NCBI GenBank assembly: GCA_963693025.1
Contig: OY843749.1
Coordinates: forward strand, 2,232,001 to 2,296,000
DNA: 64,000 nt
Direction of reading: 5' to 3'
Source: JAHRAW01 sp963693025
Lineage (GTDB): Bacteria > Pseudomonadota > Gammaproteobacteria > Arenicellales > Poriferihabitantaceae
Part shown: piece by piece, positions 59,165 to 64,000 of the stretch
Numbering within the stretch: position 1 is the first letter of the stretch
Layout of the letters: every line of letters begins with the position of its first letter
Made by a program: the position numbers and the translations under genes
Notes under the pieces: generated by a model
What the model saw: the letters and a program-made list of their open reading frames with translations, nothing else
What the model was told of the DNA's origin: nothing
Databases searched by the model: none

Positions 59165-60199
59165 TTACCGCGCATCGACAACCTCACTCTCCGCCCCGAA
59201 AGAGCGGGCGAAGAAATCCAGCCAGTTTTGCCCCATGATTTGTTTGACTTCGGTGGTGGAGAAGCCGGTTTGTTCTAGGCCCTCTATTAGGTTGCCGTAG
59301 TCGTCGCTGCCGGCGAACCAGTCGGGTTGGGGGGGCCATGAGAGGTTGTTGGGGTTGCCTTCGCCGGGGTCGGTGGATTTGCTCCAGCGACCGTTTCGCA
59401 TCCAGTGCAGTATTGAATCGGGCTGTTGTTGGCACAAGTCGGAGCCGATTCCGATGTGTTCCACGCCCATCAACTCGGCGGTGCGCGCGGCCATGTTGCA
59501 GAAATCTTTGCGCGTGCAGGCGGGGCCGTTTTTGAGGTGGAACGGGTACAGGCTCAAGCCGAGCATGCCACCGCTGCGCGCCAGCGCCGTCAGCACGCGC
59601 TCGGATTTGTTGCGCAGCGCCGGCTCAAACGACGCCGGGTTGGCGTGCGTGATCGCAATCGGGCGGGTTGAATGTTCGATTGCCTCCAGCGTCGAGCGCT
59701 CGGCGCTGTGCGACATGTCCACCACCATCCCGACGCGGTTCATCTCGCGGATGACTTGCTTGCCGAAGCGGGTGATGCCGGGGTCGTCGTCTTCGTAACA
59801 GCCGGTCGCCAGCAGGCTTTGGTTGTTGTAGCTGAGTTGCATGAAGCGCACGCCGAGGGCGTGGAAGATTTCCACCAGCGCATAGTCGTCTTCAATCGGC
59901 GAGCAGTTCTGAAATCCGAAGACCACGCCGGTTTTGCCGGTCTCAATGACCGCCGCCACTTCGCCGGCATCGCCCACGCGCGCAATCAAATCGCCGTGCT
60001 GTTCGAACAGGCGGTTCCACGTGCCGATGTTGCGCAGGGTTTCAACGCAAGTTTCGTGATAGGCGATGGTGACGTGCACGCAACCCAGCCCGCCGCGGCG
60101 CATCTGCTCGAAGACCGGGCGGCTTCCGTTGGGGTATTGCAGTCCGTCGATGATTAGCATGGGCGCATTGTCGTTTATCGGCGCGGCGTTGTCATGCAT
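59165..60199 (-). CDS. M19-family dipeptidase-like protein
   Basis: The 344-residue amidohydrolase-fold protein is of the membrane-dipeptidase family. Metal-site blocks include GVVDMSHSAERSTLEAIEHS, AITHANP and EHIGIGSDL. The N-terminal HxD motif of classical M19 enzymes is replaced by IDGLQYPNG, marking a subgroup whose reaction may differ. There is no signal peptide, so it is probably cytoplasmic. The gene follows the MFS transporter gene by two bases in one operon, suggesting that the transporter imports its substrate, perhaps a dipeptide or modified amino acid. Confidence 0.85.
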   Translation of the reverse strand: MHDNAAPINDNAPMLIIDGLQYPNGSRPVFEQMRRGGLGCVHVTIAYHETCVETLRNIGTWNRLFEQHGDLIARVGDAGEVAAVIETGKTGVVFGFQNCSPIEDDYALVEIFHALGVRFMQLSYNNQSLLATGCYEDDDPGITRFGKQVIREMNRVGMVVDMSHSAERSTLEAIEHSTRPIAITHANPASFEPALRNKSERVLTALARSGGMLGLSLYPFHLKNGPACTRKDFCNMAARTAELMGVEHIGIGSDLCQQQPDSILHWMRNGRWSKSTDPGEGNPNNLSWPPQPDWFAGSDDYGNLIEGLEQTGFSTTEVKQIMGQNWLDFFARSFGAESEVVDAR

Positions 60200-60201
60200 C
60201 G

Positions 60202-61512
60202 TTACAACCGCTTTTCCACATCGTAATCCGGCGCTTGCGCTTGTTCGTCCAACCGTTCGACTTCGTCGCTGATGACCGCTTCGACGTAATCGACCGCGTC
60301 GGTGGCGCAGATTTCCGCGACCGGTGTGCCGATTTGTCCGACGACGAGCGTCGGCACTTGGTCTTCGACATCGACCCCGGCGCGCTGCCCCATTCTATAG
60401 ACGGCGAACAGGAAGATGAACGCGAACGCTCCGCCGATGCCGGTGAAGTAGAAGTTGGGACCGAAGGCCGACATCAGGTACGACACCATGATGGGTCCGG
60501 CGCTCAATCCGATGCCGGCGACCATCACCAGACTGGCGCTGGCGCCGACGATTTCTTCGGGCTCCAGCCGGTCGTTGGCGTAGGCGATGCACAGCGAATA
60601 CATCGGCATCGCCATGCCGCCGATTAGCGCGATGAGCGTGAAGAAGAGCGTGCTGCCGGGCGTGACGATGACCGCCAGCAAGGTCAGCACGACCGCGGTG
60701 GCGGCCATCCCCGCCATCACTCTGCGGCGCTCGATGCGGTCGGACAGCAAGCCGAGCGGCCATTGAAACAGCAGTCCGCCGAAGAGAAAACACGCCATGA
60801 AAATGGACACATCTTCCACGCTGAGCCCTTTTTGCCGCGCGTAGACCGCGCCCATGCCGAAGATGGTGCCGTGCGCGACGCCGGTCAGGGCGTTGCTGAT
60901 GACCGCCAGCGGTGACGCCTCGAACAATCGCCGCAGGGTCATTTTGCTCGACATCTCGAAAGCCGGCGCCGGGCGGGCGGTCAGCAACATCGGAATCAAT
61001 CCAAACGACACCACCACCGACACGAGGATGAACAACTTGGCGCCTTCGGGGTCGAAGACGTTAAGCAGGAATTGCCCGCAGCCCAGCCCGAGGGTGGTGA
61101 TGACCATGTAGACCGACAGCAACTTGCCGCGGTTTTCGTTGCCGGCGCGGTCGTTGAGCCAACTCTCGGTGACCACATACAAGCCCGCGTAACTGATGCC
61201 CGTGCACAGGCGCATGATGGTCCACGTGACCGGGTCGACATACACTCCGTGAATCAGGATGGCGATGGATGCGGTCGATGCGAGCGCGGCGAAGACGCGA
61301 ATATGGCCGACGTGCGCGACCAGCCGGGGGGCGAGAACCGAGCCGATGAAAATCCCGACGAAATACCCCGACATCATGATGCCGGTGATGAACGTATCGA
61401 AGCCCGCGATGGTGGCGCGCAAGCCGAGCAGCGTGCCTTGCAAGCCGTTGCCGAGCATCATAAAGCCGATGCCGACCAGTAGCGCCCAGGTTGCCCGCAC
61501 ATCATTCCACAT
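60202..61512 (-). CDS. MFS transporter (YcaD-like)
   Basis: The 436-residue inner-membrane protein has 12 predicted helices. The first helix begins WALLVGIGFMMLGNGLQGTL, the loop after helix 2 is followed by GSVLAPRLVAHVGHIRVFAA, and TESWLNDRAGNENRGKLLS is characteristic of the YcaD group. The C-terminal 50 residues are acidic and cytoplasmic. ATG at 61512 is chosen because upstream sequence is Arg-rich and not membrane-like. The substrate is unknown; it is co-transcribed with the dipeptidase-like gene. Confidence 0.88.
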   Translation of the reverse strand: MWNDVRATWALLVGIGFMMLGNGLQGTLLGLRATIAGFDTFITGIMMSGYFVGIFIGSVLAPRLVAHVGHIRVFAALASTASIAILIHGVYVDPVTWTIMRLCTGISYAGLYVVTESWLNDRAGNENRGKLLSVYMVITTLGLGCGQFLLNVFDPEGAKLFILVSVVVSFGLIPMLLTARPAPAFEMSSKMTLRRLFEASPLAVISNALTGVAHGTIFGMGAVYARQKGLSVEDVSIFMACFLFGGLLFQWPLGLLSDRIERRRVMAGMAATAVVLTLLAVIVTPGSTLFFTLIALIGGMAMPMYSLCIAYANDRLEPEEIVGASASLVMVAGIGLSAGPIMVSYLMSAFGPNFYFTGIGGAFAFIFLFAVYRMGQRAGVDVEDQVPTLVVGQIGTPVAEICATDAVDYVEAVISDEVERLDEQAQAPDYDVEKRL

Positions 61513-61753
61513 TCGCCCGCCGCTCCACGCAAAATTACAGGATGGGAGTTGGAAGCCTCGCGGCTTCCGGGTGCGGCGGATTGTATCCGACAACCGCGCC
61601 GAGTAAAGTGGTTTTGACCGCGCGCGGGGCGATTGTGTGCGCCGCTTGCGCCGCCCGTGTCTCCCCGGCGGCATACCTTGTCGCCGCGATTTATTGTACC
61701 CTGCTCCGGCGCATTACGATTACACAACGCACCGCACTCACTCACCCCCGACC

Positions 61754-63094
61754 ATGCAAAAAGCGGACACGCCCCACAACCCGGCGGACATCACCCACCG
61801 CGCCGTGTGGATGTTGGCGGGACCGATGATCGTCTCCAACATCTCGGTGCCGCTGGTCGGCGCGGTCGATACCGCCGTGGTCGGCCACCTGCCGGAGCCG
61901 CGTTACATTGGCGCAGTCGCGCTCGGCGCGCTCATCTTCACTTTCCTCTACTGGGGCTTCGGCTTCCTGCGCATGGGCACCACCGGCTTCATCGCGCGCG
62001 CTTACGGCGCCGGCGACACCCGCGCGTTGTCGAGCACGCTGCTGCGGGTGTTGCTGCTGGCGGCGTTGCTCGGGCTGGCGGTCATCGCGCTCGGCAAACC
62101 GCTCATCGCCTTCGCGTTATTCCTGCTCGACAGCAGCGCGCCAGTCGAGCGGCTGGCGTCCGACTACGCGACCATCCGCCTGTGGAGCGCGCCGGCGACG
62201 CTGTGCGTGTATGTGTTCACCGGCTGGTTCATCGGCACGCACAACACCCGCCGCGCGTTGTATCTGGTGCTGACGCTCAACCTGACCAACGTCGCGCTGG
62301 ATTTGCTGTTCGTGCCGGTGCTCGAACTCGGCGTGGCGGGGGTCGCGTGGGCGACGCTGATTGCGGAATACACCGCCGTCATCACCGGCTTCGTGATGCT
62401 GCGCGCCGACCTCAAACGCGCGTTGTCGGCGTGCCGCGTGCGCGATGTGCTGGAAGCCGGCGCGATGCTTGAATTGATGCGCGCCAACGGGCATATCTTC
62501 GTGCGCACGCTGTGCCTGATGTTCGCGTTCGCGTGGTTCACCGCGCAGAGCGCGCGGCTGGGCGAAGTGGTCTTGGCGGCGAATACAATCCTGATGCACC
62601 TGCAGAGCATCATGGCATACGCGCTCGACGGCTTCGCGCACGCCGTCGAAGCGCTCGCGGGCAGCGCATACGGCGCGCGCAACTCACGCGCATTCAAACG
62701 CGCGGTCGGCCTGACCACGGCATGGGCGGCGGCGAGCGCCGCGCTGGTCAGCATCGCCTACTGGCTAATCGGCGCGCAACTGGTCGGGCTGTTCACCGGC
62801 ATCGAAGCGGTACTCGAAGCGTCCGCGCGCCACCTGCCGTGGATGATGGCGCTGCCGCTGTTGTCGGTATGGAGTTTCCAACTGGACGGCATCTTCATCG
62901 GCGTAGGCCACACCCGCGAAATGCGAAACGCAATGCTACTCTCAACCGCCGCCTACCTCGCGCTACTGGCAGTGCTAATCCCATCGCTCGGAAACCACGG
63001 CCTGTTCCTCGGCTTGAGTTGCTTCATGGTCCTCAGAGCGGCCACCCTGTGGCGGTATTACCCGGCCATTTCCGCGGCACTAAAAACCACCTGA
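61754..63094 (+). CDS. MATE-family efflux transporter (DinF-like)
   Basis: This 446-residue membrane protein with 12 helices starts AVWMLAGPMIVSNISVPLVG. It has VDTAVVGHLPEP and FLRMGTTGFIARAYGAGDTR, as in the DinF branch of the MATE family. It would export organic cations or oxidised compounds using an ion gradient. The upstream 240 bases between it and the divergent MFS gene show no further gene. The following sulfotransferase gene starts one base after the stop. Confidence 0.92.
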   Translation: MQKADTPHNPADITHRAVWMLAGPMIVSNISVPLVGAVDTAVVGHLPEPRYIGAVALGALIFTFLYWGFGFLRMGTTGFIARAYGAGDTRALSSTLLRVLLLAALLGLAVIALGKPLIAFALFLLDSSAPVERLASDYATIRLWSAPATLCVYVFTGWFIGTHNTRRALYLVLTLNLTNVALDLLFVPVLELGVAGVAWATLIAEYTAVITGFVMLRADLKRALSACRVRDVLEAGAMLELMRANGHIFVRTLCLMFAFAWFTAQSARLGEVVLAANTILMHLQSIMAYALDGFAHAVEALAGSAYGARNSRAFKRAVGLTTAWAAASAALVSIAYWLIGAQLVGLFTGIEAVLEASARHLPWMMALPLLSVWSFQLDGIFIGVGHTREMRNAMLLSTAAYLALLAVLIPSLGNHGLFLGLSCFMVLRAATLWRYYPAISAALKTT

Positions 63095-63095
63095 C

Positions 63096-63872
63096 ATGCA
63101 CCCCATCATCGCCCTGTGGTCGCACCCGCGCTCCATGTCCACCGCCATCGAGCGAATCATGCGCGAGCGCAACGACCTCGACTGCCTGCACGAGCCGTTC
63201 CTCTATTACTACTACGCGCACCTGGGGAAGAAGCCCTTCGCCCACTTCGACCCCGAGCCGGGGCGGCCAACGCGGTTTGACGACATCGTCGCGCACATCG
63301 TCGGGCGGGCGTCCGCCGGGGCGGTGTTCTTCAAGGACATGAGTTATTATGTGGTTCCCGAAATTTTCAACCACGCCGCGCTCGCCGGCAACATTCGCCA
63401 CCTGTTTCTAATCCGCGACCCGCGCAAGTCCATCCTCTCCTATCACCGACTCGACCCGAAGATGACGCGCGAAGAAATCGGCCTTGAAGCGCAATGGCGA
63501 ATGCACGAATGGCTCACCGAAACCACCGGCAAGCCGCCGATGGTGATTGAGGCGGAAGCGGTTCAGCGCGACCCGGTGGCGGTCATCGGCGGCGTGTGGC
63601 GGCATTGCGGCTTGGCGATGGCAAAACATGCTTTCGCGTGGAGCGCGCGCTCGGTCCCCGATGACTGGCGGCAGGTGGCGGGCTGGCACCGCCAAGTGGA
63701 AGCAAGCGCCGGCATCACCCGACCCGCCGATGAAGACGCGCAAGCGGTTGCCGACCGTTTTGAGCACGCGGCAAAAAACACCCCGGCACTGCGCGCGCAC
63801 CTCGCGCATCACTTGCCCTATTATTTGAAACTGCAATCAGTCGCGCGCTCGCCGGCGTCGTCCGCGCCTTAA
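63096..63872 (+). CDS. Sulfotransferase-family protein
   Basis: The 258-residue P-loop protein begins IIALWSHPRSMSTAIERIM, in which SHPRSMST corresponds to the PAPS 5'-phosphosulfate loop. FLIRDPRKSILSYHRL is the 3'-phosphate-binding part. It would transfer sulfate to a small molecule, but the acceptor is unknown and some family members are not true sulfotransferases. It is coupled to the MATE exporter, which might export the product. Confidence 0.82.
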   Translation: MHPIIALWSHPRSMSTAIERIMRERNDLDCLHEPFLYYYYAHLGKKPFAHFDPEPGRPTRFDDIVAHIVGRASAGAVFFKDMSYYVVPEIFNHAALAGNIRHLFLIRDPRKSILSYHRLDPKMTREEIGLEAQWRMHEWLTETTGKPPMVIEAEAVQRDPVAVIGGVWRHCGLAMAKHAFAWSARSVPDDWRQVAGWHRQVEASAGITRPADEDAQAVADRFEHAAKNTPALRAHLAHHLPYYLKLQSVARSPASSAP

Positions 63873-63875
63873 TTA

Positions 63876-63985
63876 GGGAACTATCAAGCAAAGTTGCCAA
63901 AAACAACAACCCCAACAAAAACAAAACCCCGTCACTCACAACAACATCGTCAGCCACAACAACGTTGCCATGCACAACAATGTCG
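63876..63985 (-). repeat. Second repeat family, copy 2
   Basis: This is an inverted copy of 36190-36297: GGGAACTATCAAG, AACAACAACCCCAACAAAAA, CAAAACCCCGTCA are common to both apart from scattered changes. It begins within a few bases of the sulfotransferase stop and lacks the -10 seen at copy 1. The remaining bases to the window edge hold TGTCGTCATTCC-type short repeats and no gene. Confidence 0.75.
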
Positions 63986-64000
63986 TCATTCCAAAACCTC

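Noticed and set aside
1..64000. tRNA or rRNA genes.
   Set aside because: No T-loop-like GTTCRANYC with matching acceptor stems and no rRNA signatures were seen by eye; a covariance search would be decisive.

Overview
The window looks like a chromosome segment of a GC-rich Gram-negative bacterium. Three beta-barrel porins of the gamma/betaproteobacterial type (signal peptide, C-terminal Phe) and the amino-acid pathway genes suggest Gammaproteobacteria, but I cannot place it lower than that. No rRNA, tRNA or CRISPR array was found.

Layout. 0-3.7 kb: 3' part of trpD, an EamA permease, an N-formylglutamate amidohydrolase and aroC. 3.7-12.3 kb: a porin region with three paralogous porins, a common leader and near-identical terminators, two homologous pairs of tiny membrane proteins, an intact insertion sequence, a strongly G-rich tract, a coiled-coil membrane protein and five copies of a dispersed MITE-like repeat. 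12.3-14.4 kb: leuCD. 14.5-19.6 kb: an AT-rich defence scar with two separate 3' ends of EcoEI-type hsdR genes, a SieB-like superinfection-exclusion gene, a DUF1828 gene pair, an HsdS/HsdM chimera and a Pif1-type helicase. 19.7-24.2 kb: trpBA, then metZ behind a consensus promoter, a SAM-II riboswitch and a terminator, then a methyltransferase. 24.3-35.9 kb: a type I restriction-modification operon (hsdM, hsdS, hsdR) carrying four extra genes: a DUF4062/GHKL protein, an SMC-like ATPase with a CxxC hook, a DUF1016 nuclease and a YgjP-type metalloprotease. 36.4-46.4 kb: a divergent catabolic locus with a choline-sulfatase-like enzyme, a DapA-family lyase, a FAD amino-acid dehydrogenase and a proline-racemase-family epimerase on one side, and a polar amino-acid ABC importer with a GntR regulator on the other. 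46.6-49.9 kb: branched-chain-type ABC importer livHMGF. 50-64 kb: xthA, a methionine aminotransferase, cbs, an ATM1-type exporter, a GNAT protein, a Gfo/Idh oxidoreductase, three tandem repeat units, panB, an M19 dipeptidase, MFS and MATE transporters and a sulfotransferase.

Themes. Sulfur amino-acid metabolism is prominent (metZ under SAM control, cbs, methionine aminotransferase, sulfatase, sulfotransferase). Uptake and breakdown of amino acids, probably hydroxyproline or a sulfated relative, fits life on host or detrital organic matter. Restriction genes have been repeatedly gained, broken and replaced. A repeat family with inverted termini, typically CGTCATTCTCGARCG, occupies most of the longer intergenic gaps, and a second, unrelated repeat carries the -35 half of a promoter.
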